Source: Dugong dugon (taxonomy: Eukaryota > Chordata > Mammalia > Sirenia > Dugongidae). From it: a stretch of 64,000 nucleotides of DNA. Made by a program: the position numbers and the translations under genes. Every line of letters begins with the position of its first letter. Within the stretch, counting starts at the first letter, position 1. The notes beneath the pieces are model-generated. The model was not told where the DNA came from, made no database searches, and saw nothing but the letters and a program-made list of their open reading frames with translations. This document shows positions 41,822-52,916 of the stretch, one piece after another. Location: contig CM057472.1 in the NCBI GenBank assembly GCA_030035585.1, positions 88,409,601 to 88,473,600 of the forward strand. The letters run 5' to 3'.

Positions 41822-42998
41822 GATAGAAAGGAATCCCTAAAATCTGCTCTTAGTTTGGTTGGTCAGTATTCCTCTCAATTATAAAACAAAAAGCACAAGA
41901 AACACAAGCAATTTTCTCCCTTCCATGTTGACTTCTAAAATAATGTTTGCATCAAGCCTGCAGGGAAACTTCAGAATTGGAACTCTTTTTCAATTAGCAA
42001 AGGAAAATCAAAGAGAATTTCCAGTAGTGACTCAATTAATCCAAGTGCAACAGGGAGTACACCCTAATAGTTAGAATAAGAAATAGAGGGTGGATGCCTA
42101 AAATATAATTCCCATTCTAAAGTTTGAAAACTGAGTGGCCAAAGGCAATTCTACTTGCTTACATGTCCTTCAGGTTTCCCCTTTATAAGAATCAACAAAT
42201 GAACAAATGAAATTTAATTAGTTCAATCATTTGGAAAGTGTTTATTGAATATTTACTTGTTCTACTAACAGTGTTCATGGAGCAGAGCAAAGAAAGGACC
42301 TAGAAACTGACAAGGCTATTAATTGCTAGTTATGTCTTACATTAAGTTTGTACTCCTCATGTTTTCCTTGATGTCAAGAATATTTTCACATTTGTCTTCA
42401 TTCTCTGATATTTTTACCTCTCTGGATAGGGAGGTATTTTATCAGTGTAGCTGAGACAGCTTTGATAGAGTCAATTTCAGTTTTAAATCTCCCTAGAGAG
42501 GCACTCACATCTTGTAGGTTCACCTAGGCTGATTCCAGTGAACTCTCTTGAGTAACTATCCTCTCGCCATATGCATGCATTTTAGCTTCTAGCTGAGATT
42601 CCACTGAATTAATAGTTCGTTAGAATTGTTTTAAGAAAAAAAAAATGTTCCTGAATGGCAAAACTCCAAATAACATCTAAATGATCATCTGTGAGGCATG
42701 AAGGGGAGTGCCACCATCTCCACCACGTCTCTCACAGGCCAAGGCCAGTCCTGAAAAAGCACAAGGTGAAACTTTCTTCCCAGGACACCACACTCCCAGC
42801 AGCAACATCCCAGTGGCAGTATGGCAGCAAACTCCGGGGTAGACACAGTTTATGGTGACAGTGGATTTCTCTTGCTTCCCCTTGACTGATGAAACAATAT
42901 CTCATCATTTTTTTTTCCAATCAAAATACAGATTAAATTTTATAATGCACTACAGATGCTTTGAGAGTACAAACTGCTTCCACAAAAGTCATTAAAAA
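41822..42998. other. No recognised feature
   Basis: AT-rich DNA leading up to the L1 insertion site. Nothing is recognised. Confidence 0.5.
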
Positions 42999-43009
42999 AT
43001 ATGAATTTA
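42999..43009. repeat. L1 target-site duplication, left copy
   Basis: ATATGAATTTA immediately precedes the L1 5' end. The right copy ATATGAGTTTA (50352-50362) differs at one base. A duplication of 11 bp flanking both the intact 5' end and the A-rich 3' end is what target-primed reverse transcription leaves. Confidence 0.85.
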
Positions 43010-43813
43010 GAGGACACGGCAAGATGGCGCTCTAGGCAGAAGCACCATGCCATCCCTCCACAGCAAAGATCCGAAAAACTAAGCCAAACAGAGAATCAAC
43101 AATCCTGAAACCCTAGAACATCAAATGAAGAGATAAAGAACTCAGCCAAACACCAAACGGAGTGAGAATACTGAAAGAGAACGGAGAGCAAGGAAAGACT
43201 CATGGAGAGATCCCCTACCAGCTAACACAGCGCGGATCCACCATCTTGGACTCCTATCGGAGACCAGCAAATGGGAGAACGGGAGAGCAGCCTCACGGAG
43301 CGTCCAGTGGGAGACGGAACGACCGGCAATGTATGCCTCTGCACCTTCTGGCCAGGCTGTGCTGTGAAACCTGAGACCGACTCCCCCAGACCTCATAGCT
43401 GCATTGGTGGGATCCCTGGGAACCTTGCAGTTCTTTAACTTTTCTGATTTTTATTTGTTCATTCTTTCCTTTTCTTTCTCTTCCCCCTTCTGGTTTTCTC
43501 CATCCCATAGTCTCTCATCTGTCCATTCCAACGACAAGCTCCCCTAGCATTCTTTTATGTTTGTATGCTTTTCGCTCCTGCTCCTCTCTCTTCTCTCCCA
43601 TATCCAGCTTAGCTTCACACATAATCATCTGCCCACTGCATCCTGCCTACCTGCACCGTGCACTTGACATCACACCACCAAGCTGTGCAGGCACGCCCTA
43701 TTGGAACCTGCCCAGCACTGACTACTGACCGTCCTGGTGGCTGCGGTGAGTGCCACAAACAACCCATCCCAGTGGCTCCTCTTCAGCTAGACCTGCCTGG
43801 CTGTACCACAAGG
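43010..43813 (+). promoter_or_regulatory. L1 5' UTR / internal promoter region
   Basis: It starts GAGGACACGGCAAGATGGCG. The CAAGATGGCG at 43020-43029 is a YY1-type site at the position where mammalian L1s carry one, used for correct transcription start. The region is enriched in CpG compared with flanking DNA (for example GCGCGGATCC near 43230 and GACGGAACGACCGG near 43311). This supports the element starting at its true 5' end. Promoter activity is inferred from the family. Confidence 0.8.
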
Positions 43814-44935
43814 ATGAAACAAAAAAAATCTACAATCAATAAACGAGAGAAATATCTACTGAATGCCCCGAAAACAGCAAACAATATCAAAACATTTACA
43901 AAAACAAGACAAGATGGCTCCAATAGGCGTCCAAATTAAAACACCAGATAACTCTACTGTGGAAGAAAATGCACTAGAAGTACCTGATAGGGAACTCAAA
44001 TCACTAATACTCGGAATTTTCCAAGAACTGAGGCAAAAAGCTGACAAACATGAGGAAAAAATAGACAAATTTATGGAAAATACAGACAAAAAATTGGAAG
44101 AATTCAGGAAGATGATGCAGGAACAAAATGCCAAAATAAATTCACAACATGAAATTATACAAAAACAGCAATTAGAAATCCAAAAGATAAACAACAAGAT
44201 TTCAGAAATGGACGGTGTCATAGAAGGTCTGAGAAGTAGATTTGAAACCGTGGAAGACAGGATCAGTGGAACTGAAGACAAACGCTTGGATACAACTCTG
44301 TTTCAGGAAAACTCAGAAAAAAGAACAAAGAAAATGAAGAGACCCTGAGAGTTATGTGGGACACAATTAAAAGCAAAAACTTACGAGTGATTGGCATCCC
44401 AGAACAGGGGGAGAAAACAGAAAACACAGAGAGGATCATTGAGGAACTGCTGACAGAAAACTTTCCCAATATCATGAAAGATGAAAAGATGGGCATCCAA
44501 GAAGCTCAACGAACCCCATATAGAAGAGACCCCAAAAGAAAATCACCCAGGCATATCATATTCACACTCGCCGAAACTAAAAACAAACAAAGAATCCTGA
44601 GAGCAGCTGGTGAAAAACAAGAAGTCAAATACAGAGGAGAAACAATAAGACTAAGCTCAGATTATTCGGCGGAAACCATGCAGGCAAGAAGGCAGTAGGA
44701 TGACATACATAAAATCTTGAAAGAAAAAAATTGTCAGCCAAGAATAATATATTCTGCAAAACTCTCGTTCAAATTTGATGGTGAAATTAGGTCATTTCCA
44801 GATAAACAGAAACTAAGGGAATATGCAAAAGTCAAACCAAACTTACAAGAATTATTAAAGGGAGTAATTCGATCTGAGGACAAACAGCTTCAGCCCTCAG
44901 GCAGGACCTGGGACCTAGGACGCAGGTTCATATGA
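43814..44935 (+). pseudogene. L1 ORF1 (RNA-binding chaperone), broken
   Basis: ORF1p is the trimeric RNA-binding protein that coats L1 RNA. The likely start ATG (43814) opens MKQKKSTINKREKYL, but the main frame lies one base off and is open from 43863. It has a coiled-coil-like stretch (LRQKADKHEEKIDKFMENTD, MMQEQNAKINSQHEIIQKQQ). A second frameshift near 44318-44346, in an A run, moves to the frame with LRVIGIPEQGEK, NFPNIMKDEKMGIQEAQRTP and PRHIIFTLAETKNKQRILRA, the RRM and C-terminal domain. A TAG at 44696-44698 (usual Trp of QWDD) interrupts it. The frame then continues DDIHKILKEKNCQPRI to a TGA at 44933-44935. It is three lesions from intact. Confidence 0.92.
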
Positions 44936-45342
44936 ACCAGATACCATTCTAGGAAATGAACTATCGAGGACTATCCAAAATCAAAAGAAATACAACAGGG
45001 AATCAGAGCAATCAATCAAAGGATGACAACAACATCAAAACAATGAAAGAGGGAACAAACGGCATAGGTATAGAACCTTCTAAAGGAGAGGAAGGCAAGG
45101 CGATACCAAGTAGGGTAGACTGCTTCAAACTTATAAAGATAAGGGTAAAATTCATGGTAACCACAAAGAAAGTTAACAAACCAACTCATAAAAATAAAGA
45201 CGAAAAACATAAAGTCTCAGCAAAAACAAAACCTACAAAAACAAAAGAAATGAACACAAAATCCACAAACAAAAGTAACTCAGCACAAGAGAGTAAGAAG
45301 AACAAAGAAAACTTCAGCACCACAAAAAAAAAGCACTACAAA
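44936..45342 (+). other. L1 inter-ORF region, open in the ORF2 frame
   Basis: 407 bp lie between the ORF1 stop and the ORF2 ATG, much longer than the few tens of bp in human L1. From 44956 the region is open in the same frame as ORF2, encoding about 129 residues that are rich in Lys, Thr, Asn and Ser (MNYRGLSKIKRNTTGNQSNQ at the start, KTKPTKTKEMNTKSTNKSN in the middle). There is no recognised domain. The A-rich composition makes stop-free stretches likelier, so coding is not established. Confidence 0.7.
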
Positions 45343-48300
45343 ATGACAGCAACAAACTTCCATCTATCAATAATTACACTGAATGTAAATGGACTCGATG
45401 TACCCATAAAGAGACAGAGAGTAGCAGAATGGATAAGAAAACAGGATCCATCAATATGCTGTCTACAAGAGACACACCTTAGAAACAAAGATGTGAATTT
45501 ATTAAAAATCAAAGGTTGGAAAAAAATATATCAAGCTAACAACTACCAAAAAAGAGCAGGAGTGGCAATTCTAATCTCAGATAAAATAGACTTTAAAACA
45601 AAATCCACCATAAAAGACAAAGAAGGACACTATATAATGATTAAGGGGATGATCCATCATGAAGACATGACCATAATAAACATCTACGCACCCAATGACA
45701 GGGCTCCAAAATACATAAAAAAAACTCTAACAGCACTGAAAAGAGAAATTGACAGTTCCACAATAATAGTAGGAGACTTCAACACACCACTCTCAGTAAA
45801 GGACAGAACAACTAAAAAGAAACTCAGCAAAGATACAGAAGACCTAAAGGACACAATCAGCCAACTGGACCTCACAGACATATATAGAACACTCCATCCA
45901 ACCGCTGCAAAGTACACATTCTTTTCCAATGCACACGGAACGTTCTCCAGAATAGACAACATCTTAGGCCACAGAGCAATCCTCAACAAGATCCAAAATG
46001 CTGAGATACTTCACAATATCTTCTCTGACCACAATGCCATCAAGGTAGAAATTAACACTAGAAAGAGCAAGGAAAAAACATCAAACACATGGAAACTGAA
46101 TAATACCCTGCTTACGCATCAATGGGTAATAGAAGAAATCAGAAATGGAATTAAAAAATTCCTAGAATCAAATGAAAATGAAAACACATCATACCAAAAC
46201 TTTTGGGACACAGCAAAGGCAGTCCTCAGAGGACAATTTATAGCAATAGATACACATATCAAAAAAGAAGAAAGGGACAAAATCAAAACATTAGCTACAG
46301 AACTCAAACAAATAGAAAGAGAACAGCAAAAAAAGCCTACAACCACCAGAAGAAAGGAGATAGTAAAGATCAGAGCAGAAATCAATGAAATAGAGAACAG
46401 AAAAACAATAGAAAGAATCAACAAAACCAAAAGTTGGTTCTTTGAAAGAATCAACAAAATCGACAAACCACTGGCCAGACTGACAAAAGAAAAACAGCAG
46501 AGGGCACAAATAACCCAAATAAGAAATGAAATGGGGGACATTACAACAGACCCAACTGAAATAAAAAGGATTATAACAGAATATTATGAAAAACTATATT
46601 CCAACAAATTTCAAAACCTAGAGGAAATGGATAAATTTCTAGAAACACATGGCCTACCCAAACTACAATAAAGTGATATTGAAAATCTGAACAGACCCAT
46701 AACAGGAGAAGAGATTGAAAAGGTAATAAAAAAAAAAACCCAACCAAAAAAAGCCCTGGCCCAGATGGCTTCACTGGAGAATTCTACAAAACATTTACAG
46801 AAGAGCTTGTACCAGTTCTACTCAAGATATTTCAGAGCATAGAAGAGGAAGCAACACTTCCAAATTCATTCTATGAAGCCAGCATAACGCTGATACCAAA
46901 ACCAGGCAAAGACATCACAAAAAAAAGAAAATTACAGACCAATATCTCTCACGAATATAGACGCAAAAATCCTGAACAAAATTCTAGCCAAAAGCATTCA
47001 GCATCATATCAAAAAAATAATACACCGCGACCAAGTAGGATTCATACCAGGTATGCAAGGATGGTTTAACATTAGAAAATCCAACAACGCAATTCACCAC
47101 ATAAATAAAACGAAAGAAAAAAATCACATGATCATCTCAATTGACGCAGAAAAGGCATTTGACAAAGTCCAACACCCATTCCTGATAAAAACTCTCAATC
47201 AAATAGGTATAGAAGGGAAATTTCTCAACATAATAAAGGACATCTATGCAAAACCAACAGCCAACATCATTCTTAATGGAGAGAGGCTGAAAACATTCCC
47301 CTTGAAAACAGGAACAAGACAAGGATGCCGTTTATCACCACTCCTATTTAACATTGTGCTGGAAGTTCTAGCTAGAGCAATAAGGCAAGAAAAAGAAATA
47401 AAGGGCATCCAAACTGGTAATGAAGAAGTTAAACTGTCCCTGTTTGCAGATGATATGATACCATACATAGAAAACCCTAAAGACTCCACGAGAAATCTAC
47501 TGGAACTAATAGAAAGATTCAGCAGAGTAGCAGGATATAAGATAAACATTCAAAAATCAGTTGGATTCCTATACACCGGTAAAGAGAACGATGAAAAGGA
47601 GATCAGGAAATCAATACCATTTTCAATAGCCCCTAAAAAGATAAAATACTTAGGAATAAATCTGACCAGGAATGTGAAAGACCTATACAAAGAAAACTAC
47701 AAAACACTGCTGCATGAAACCCAAAGGGATCTACATAAATGGAAAAACATACCATGCTCATGGACAGGCAGACTCAACATTGTGAAAATGGCAATTCTAC
47801 CTAAAGCAATTTACAAATACAATGCAATCCCGATCCAAATACCAACAACATTCTTCAAAGAGATGGAAAAACTAATTATTAACTTTATATGGAAAGGGAA
47901 GAAGCCCCGAATAAGTAAAGCACTACTGAAGAAGAATAAAGTTGGAGGACTCACACTACCTGACTTCAGAACCTACTATACAGCTACAGTAGTCAAAACA
48001 GCCTGGTACTGGTACAACAACAGAGACATTGACCAGTGGAACAGAATTGAGAACCCAGACGTAAATCCATCCACCTACGGTAACCTGATTTTCGACAAGG
48101 GCCCAAAGTCCATCAAATGGGGAAAAGACAGTCTTTTTAACAAATGGTGCCGGCAAAACTGGATATCCATTTGCAGAAAAATGAAACAGGACCCATACCT
48201 CACACCGTATAGAAAAACTACTTCAAAATGGATCAAAGACCTGAATATAAAGCCTAAAACTATAAAGTTCATAGAAGAAAAAATAGGACCAACACTTCAG

Positions 48301-49245
48301 GCCTTAATACATGGCATTAACAGGATACAAACCGTAAACCTCAACACACAAAACCCAACAGATAAACTAGATAACTGGGATCTTCTAAAAATCAAACACC
48401 TATGCTCTTCAAAAGACTTCACCAAAAGAGTCAAAAGAACCTACAGACTGGGAAAAAATTACAAGTACAAGTCAGACAAAAGTCTAATCTCCATAATCTA
48501 CAAGAAAATCCAACACCTCTACAACAAAAAGACAAACAATCCTATCAAAAAATGGGCAAAGGAAATGAACAGACACTTCACCAAAGAAGACATTCAAATG
48601 GCCAACAGACACATGAGGAAATGCTCGTGTTCACTAGCCATTAGAGAAATGCAAATTAAAACCACAATGAGATACCATCTCACCCCGGCATTACTGGCAC
48701 AAATCAAAAATACTGGAAATAACAAATGTTGGAGGGGCTGCGGGGAGATGGGAACTCTTATGCACTGCTGGTGGGAATGCAAAATGATACAACCATTTTG
48801 GAAAATGATATGGCGTTTCCTCAGAAAGCTAGAAATAGGCATACCATTCGATCCAGCAATCCCACTCCTAGGAATATATCTTAGAGAAATAAGAGTCGTC
48901 ACTCGAATAGACATATGCACACCTATGTTCATGGCAGCATTGTTCACAATAGCAAAATGATGGAAACAACGTAGGTGCCCATCAACAGATGAATGGATAA
49001 ACAAACTATGGTAAATACACACAATGGAGTACTATGCAACGAGAAAGAACAACAATGAATCTGTGAAGCATCTCATAACATGGATGAAACTGGAGGACAT
49101 TATGCTGAGTGAAATAAATCAATCACAAAAGGACAAATATTGTATGAGACCTATTGTAAAAACCCATGAAAAAATTCACATGCAAAATGTAACATTCCTT
49201 ATTGGTTACCAGGGATGGGAGGGGAGGGGGGGAAATACTAAATAG
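45343..49245 (+). pseudogene. L1 ORF2 (endonuclease and reverse transcriptase), broken
   Basis: ORF2p nicks DNA and reverse transcribes L1 RNA at the nick. With the ATG at 45343, catalytic residues of the APE-like endonuclease fall at human positions: N14 (LNVNGL), E43 (LQETHL), Y115 (NIYAPN), D145 and N147 (GDFNTP), D205 (RIDN), D229-H230 (SDHN). The RT has [13 protein letters not shown] (motif A), [14 protein letters not shown] (motif B, with Arg where human has Pro) and FADD (47443-47454). The C-terminal Cys/His cluster [18 protein letters not shown] is intact. Lesions: TAA at 46669, frameshifts in A runs near 46727-46742 and 46919-46928, TGA at 48958, TAA at 49013. The frame ends at 49245. 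Confidence 0.95.
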
Positions 49246-50351
49246 GCAATAGATAAGTGGTATCTTGGGTGAGAGGTGAGACAGTACACAGTACAAGGGA
49301 AACTAACACAACCTGCACAAGGAAAGGTCATGGAGGCCCCATGGACACATCCAAACTCCCCGAGGGACTGAGTTGTTGGACGGAGGCCTCTGGGGACTAT
49401 GGTCTCGGGGAACATCTAGCTCAATTGGCATGACACTACTTATAAAGATAATGCTCTACACTCTACCTTGGTGAGTAGTGTCTGGGGTCTTAAAAGCCTG
49501 TGAGCGGCCATCTAAGATACTACACTGGTCTCATCACTTCGGGAGCAAGGGAGAATGAAGAGAACAGGATACAACGAAAAGATTAGTCCAAAGGACTAAC
49601 TGTCCACAGCTACCAAGACCTCCACCGGACTGAGTCCAGTACAGCTGGATGGTGCCCGGCTACCACCGCTGACTGCTCTGACCAGGATCACAACAGAGGG
49701 TTCTGGACAGTGCTGGAGAAGGATGTAGAGCATAATTCTAACTCACACACAAAAAAAAAGACCAGATTTACTGGCTTAAAGGAGACTGGAGAAACCTCAA
49801 GAGTATGGCCCCCAGACACCCTTTCAGCTCAGAGGTGAAGTTACCTTCGACGTTCACTGTTCAGCCTGGGAGTGGACAGCCCAGTAAAACTAAATGAGAC
49901 TAACGAGGTACAGGAGTCCAGTGACAAGGGCCAGAAGGCAGAGGGGGAGTAAGAAGCTGATGATAAGGAACACAAGTTGAGTAAGGATACTGTTGATGTG
50001 TTGTGAGATTGTTAACCATTGTTATAGGGCAACATTTGTAGTAACTGTTAAATGGGAGGCTATTTTGTCCTGTAAGCCTTCATCTTGGGTGAGAATGGCA
50101 GCACAATTGGAAGAGCATAGTCAATGTCACTCAAATGTGTATGTAAAAAGTTTTGGAATGGCGTATCTTTGGCTATGTGTATTTCCACCAAAAAAAAAAA
50201 AAAAAAAAAAGCTGAGAATTCAGAGGGTTAAAATGTTGTGAGGTTGTTAACCAAAGTCATAAAACAGTATGTGCACTACTGTTACATGAGAAACTGTTTG
50301 TTCTGTAAGCCTTCACCTGAAGTACAATAAAATATTAAAAAATACGTATAT
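49246..50351 (+). other. L1 3' UTR with duplicated terminal module and A-rich tail
   Basis: It contains GGAGCAAGGGAGAATGAAGA, AAAGATTAGTCCAAAGGACT and CTGAGTCCAGTACAGCTGGA. Two related modules of about 100 bp follow: 49985-50096 (GTTGTGAGATTGTTAACC ... CTGTAAGCCTTCATC) and 50232-50320 (GTTGTGAGGTTGTTAACC ... CTGTAAGCCTTCACC). An A run of about 21 sits between them at 50190-50210. The final AATAAA is at 50326-50331. The older L1 fragment at 28323-29312 has the same two modules, so the duplication belongs to the L1 lineage. Confidence 0.9.
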
Positions 50352-50362
50352 ATATGAGTTTA
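50352..50362. repeat. L1 target-site duplication, right copy
   Basis: ATATGAGTTTA follows the A-rich L1 tail, after a short TA-rich extension. One mismatch from the left copy at 42999-43009. Confidence 0.82.
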
Positions 50363-50384
50363 TCATTATTGCCACTTAGAAAGT

Positions 50385-50745
50385 ACTGTGCTGCTTATCT
50401 GTTTTTGACTCTTTGTACATGCTCTTCCTTCTGTTTAGAATGACTTTCTCTTTTCCTCGTGGGTAAAGGCCAATTATTAAGGATATAAGGCTTCCTTGGG
50501 AATCTTGCCACAACCCTAATTGTGGCCACCCTCCCACAGTCCGTGATAGTCCTTCTATTTGTTAGCATGTCTCACATTATAAAATAAAGTTTGATTCTCT
50601 TAACTTTCTTCGCCAGTAGGCTGTGACCTCCCTGAAACTGGAGGACAGATGGCATCACTTTGGTGCCTCCGGGGTCTTCTAGCACAATGCCTACCACAGA
50701 GATGTACTGAAATAGACATTTTTGTTGAGTTAATGCACCTGTGCA
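50385..50745 (+). mobile_element. L2 3' fragment, plus strand
   Basis: Landmarks: CTTTGTACATGCTCTTCCTT, CTGTTTAGAATGACTTTCTC, GGCTGTGACCTCCCTGAAAC and TCTTCTAGCACAATGCCTAC. It ends in an AGACATTTTTGTTGAGTTAA-type L2 3' end. It is diverged but ordered. Confidence 0.75.
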
Positions 50746-50809
50746 ATCCAGCAATAAATACTCTCAATAGGTAATGCAACTTAAATTTACATATCCAATA
50801 CAGTTACTT

Positions 50810-51022
50810 GGGGAGTCCCTGGGTGGTGCAAAAAGTTAACACGTTTGGCTGCTAACTAGAAGGTTGGCAGTTCAAGTCTACCCAGTGGCACCCCAGAAAA
50901 AGGCTTGGCAATCTACTTCCAAAAACTCAGTCATTGAAAACCATATGGAGTACAGTTCTACTCTGACACACTTGAGGTCGCCATGAATCGGAATCGACTC
51001 AACAGCGACTAGTAAACTGGTG
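50810..51022 (+). mobile_element. AfroSINE copy, GGGTGGTGCA subtype, plus strand
   Basis: The head GGGGAGTCCCTGGGTGGTGC leads to GGTTGGCAGTTCAAGTCTAC (B-box-like), AAAGGCTTGGCAATCTACTT, ATGGAGTACAGTTCTACTCT and a tail GGTCGCCATGAATCGGAATC with GACTCAACAGCGACT. Flanks ATACAGTTACTT and GTATAGTTACTT (about 50798-50809 and 51022-51033) match 10 of 12. It is the best-preserved example of this subtype here. Confidence 0.93.
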
Positions 51023-51089
51023 TATAGTTACTTTAGGACTTTTAGCACAAACTCTAGTATGTAGACAATAGATTATCTTTAAACTTACT

Positions 51090-51265
51090 CTTCCTAGATT
51101 GATCTCTGCCTCAAATGTTCTTTCTTATAGCCATTATTTGTTCACATTTGTCTTCTTTATTAAACCATAGGCTCTTTGATAAAAGAGACTTTGCCCTGGT
51201 TACTGTGCCTAGGAGGAACAACAACAAATATTTTCTGAATACATAATCAAATATGAATAGATGAC
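51090..51265 (+). mobile_element. Possible L2 3' fragment
   Basis: ATCTCTGCCTCAAATGTTCT, AACCATAGGCTCTTTGATAA, GTTACTGTGCCTAGGAGG and ACAAATATTTTCTGAATAC are weakly L2-like in order. This is tentative. Confidence 0.4.
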
Positions 51266-51521
51266 TGATGAATGCCCATGGCTCGGCAGATGCATGGGTT
51301 TCATGGATTGGCTCAATAGATATAAAATTAATCAAATAGAGATGATAGCTGGAGTTAAGAAGGGGAGAGAAGGTTGGAGCTGGTATAGGTAGAGTTTAGG
51401 ATATTAATAATTGAATCCTTCCACAGACTAAAACCACTAGCCAGAGCTAAAATTAAAAAAAAAAAAAAAATCCCTGTAAGAAGATATTGCCATAGAAATA
51501 GGGGATATGACTATATAATAT

Positions 51522-51583
51522 GTTATTGTTGTTAATTGCCACCAAGTCCAGTCAGTTCTGACTCATGCCAACTCTAGGGTTAA
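51522..51583 (-). mobile_element. AfroSINE/RTE tail fragment, minus strand
   Basis: GTTATTGTTGTTAATTGCCA, then CCAAGTCCAGTCAGTTCTGA and CTCATGCCAACTCTAGGG. It is a very short 3' piece of the shared tail. Confidence 0.75.
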
Positions 51584-52911
51584 AACTTTGGTTACTGATG
51601 AAAAATGTTTACTCCTTTGAGAATCTAAAAAAGCAGTCTTGAATTATCTCAATCCAGGGAATAGAAGAGAGTCAGTAAAAGCACAGGTCTACAACAGGCA
51701 ATTTTCCAAGGAAAATGACCTGCTGCTTCTACATGGAATTAAACGGAAGATATGGGACATAATAAACTCTATCCATAAAACCTACCTGGCAACGAGGGGA
51801 AAATGAGCCTGGAAAATCCCTTTCTCACTAAACAGGTGAGTTCATTTCCAAGCGACTTGGCTTCTTTTTCAGTCCTGGCTCATTGCCTAGTAGAATAGAG
51901 AAAGAATCACTTCAGGGGCCCTATAGCTTACCAGCACCCAGCACAAATGTTTTGACAATTCTGGCATGCTTTTTCATTTCATCAAAGCACCCAGACATCA
52001 GACTGTTTGTATAGCATGAACTGGAGACCAGCCCCTTTGTCTTTATGCCTATGCATTCTTAAGAATTGGAAGCCATGTAGGGAAATCACCAACCAAGGTA
52101 CCACATAATGCAGCCAATCATGATTACCAACAGAGCCCTAACATCAGTCTATGATTTGTTGAGAGAAATTAAAAAAAAAAAAAAACAAAAAATCTTCTCA
52201 GCTATGAAAGCCATTTCCCACTCAGTTGTTGCCAGCCCCAAATTCAATTATATAGACCTAAGCTAGCAGTAACACACATACATACACCCTTCAGTTAAAG
52301 CTCAGAAACTGTGTGATTTAGCACTGAGTCCCAGCAAATGACTAGAAATGTTTTTCTTTCTTCCCCTTCTTCCAGTTGGTCAACAGATATAACAAGCTGA
52401 CTGGGTTGGCAGTCAGCTCCATCAGAGAACATGGATAAAAGAGCAAAAAGCAGAACGATTTCATATGTCTAGCCAGTACAGCATCTCTGGAGAAATCTGC
52501 AGAAGAGGAAAACATCTTTCAGTATTATTGCAATAGACTACCTTTCATCAAAGGTGCTTAAGATGACTGAAACATATTAACTAAGTTTCTCTCCAGACCT
52601 ATGGGGTTGGGATAGTAAAGTACCACGGGGAAGAAAACAAAGAATCTGTTATCCAGACCAGTGCTGATACAATCATTCATGCACAGAACCCTTGTATCAC
52701 CATATATATTTTCTTCTCCAAAGTTTGTATAGCCCAAGAGAACTGTCAAGCCAGTCCTATGTTGTGAAACCTGCTTCCACTCTCTAAAATTTAAGGGATA
52801 CCATAAAGCATGTGGGGGAACTTCAAGAAGATTAAATGGCAAAAAAGGGACATGAAAATTGGGAGAGGTAGCCTGGTGGGGGTCACTCATGGCCTCTATT
52901 TTATATGTATC
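51584..52911. other. No recognised feature
   Basis: AT-rich DNA with A runs at 51453-51469 and 52171-52184. The 110-codon minus frame (52558-52890) has no recognised motif. Confidence 0.45.
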
Positions 52912-52916
52912 TATAG

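Larger units (their letters stand above)
43010..50351 (+). mobile_element. Full-length L1 LINE, inactive
   Basis: A complete autonomous-type L1 of about 7.34 kb: 5' UTR (43010-43813), ORF1 region (43814-44935), inter-ORF region (44936-45342), ORF2 region (45343-49245), 3' UTR (49246-50331) with AATAAA at 50326-50331 and an A-rich tail. Flanking 11-bp duplications match at 10 positions. ORF2 residues align with human ORF2p numbering in the endonuclease domain. At least two frameshifts and one stop in ORF1, and three stops and two frameshifts in ORF2, make it non-autonomous. The retained 5' end and long open stretches say it is considerably younger than the L2, MIR and HAL1 relics around it. 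Confidence 0.96.

Noticed and set aside
46119-46541. Antisense 140-codon frame inside L1 ORF2
   Set aside because: A shadow of the A-rich ORF2 coding sequence. Composition is Ser/Leu/Phe-rich from complementing Lys and Asn codons.
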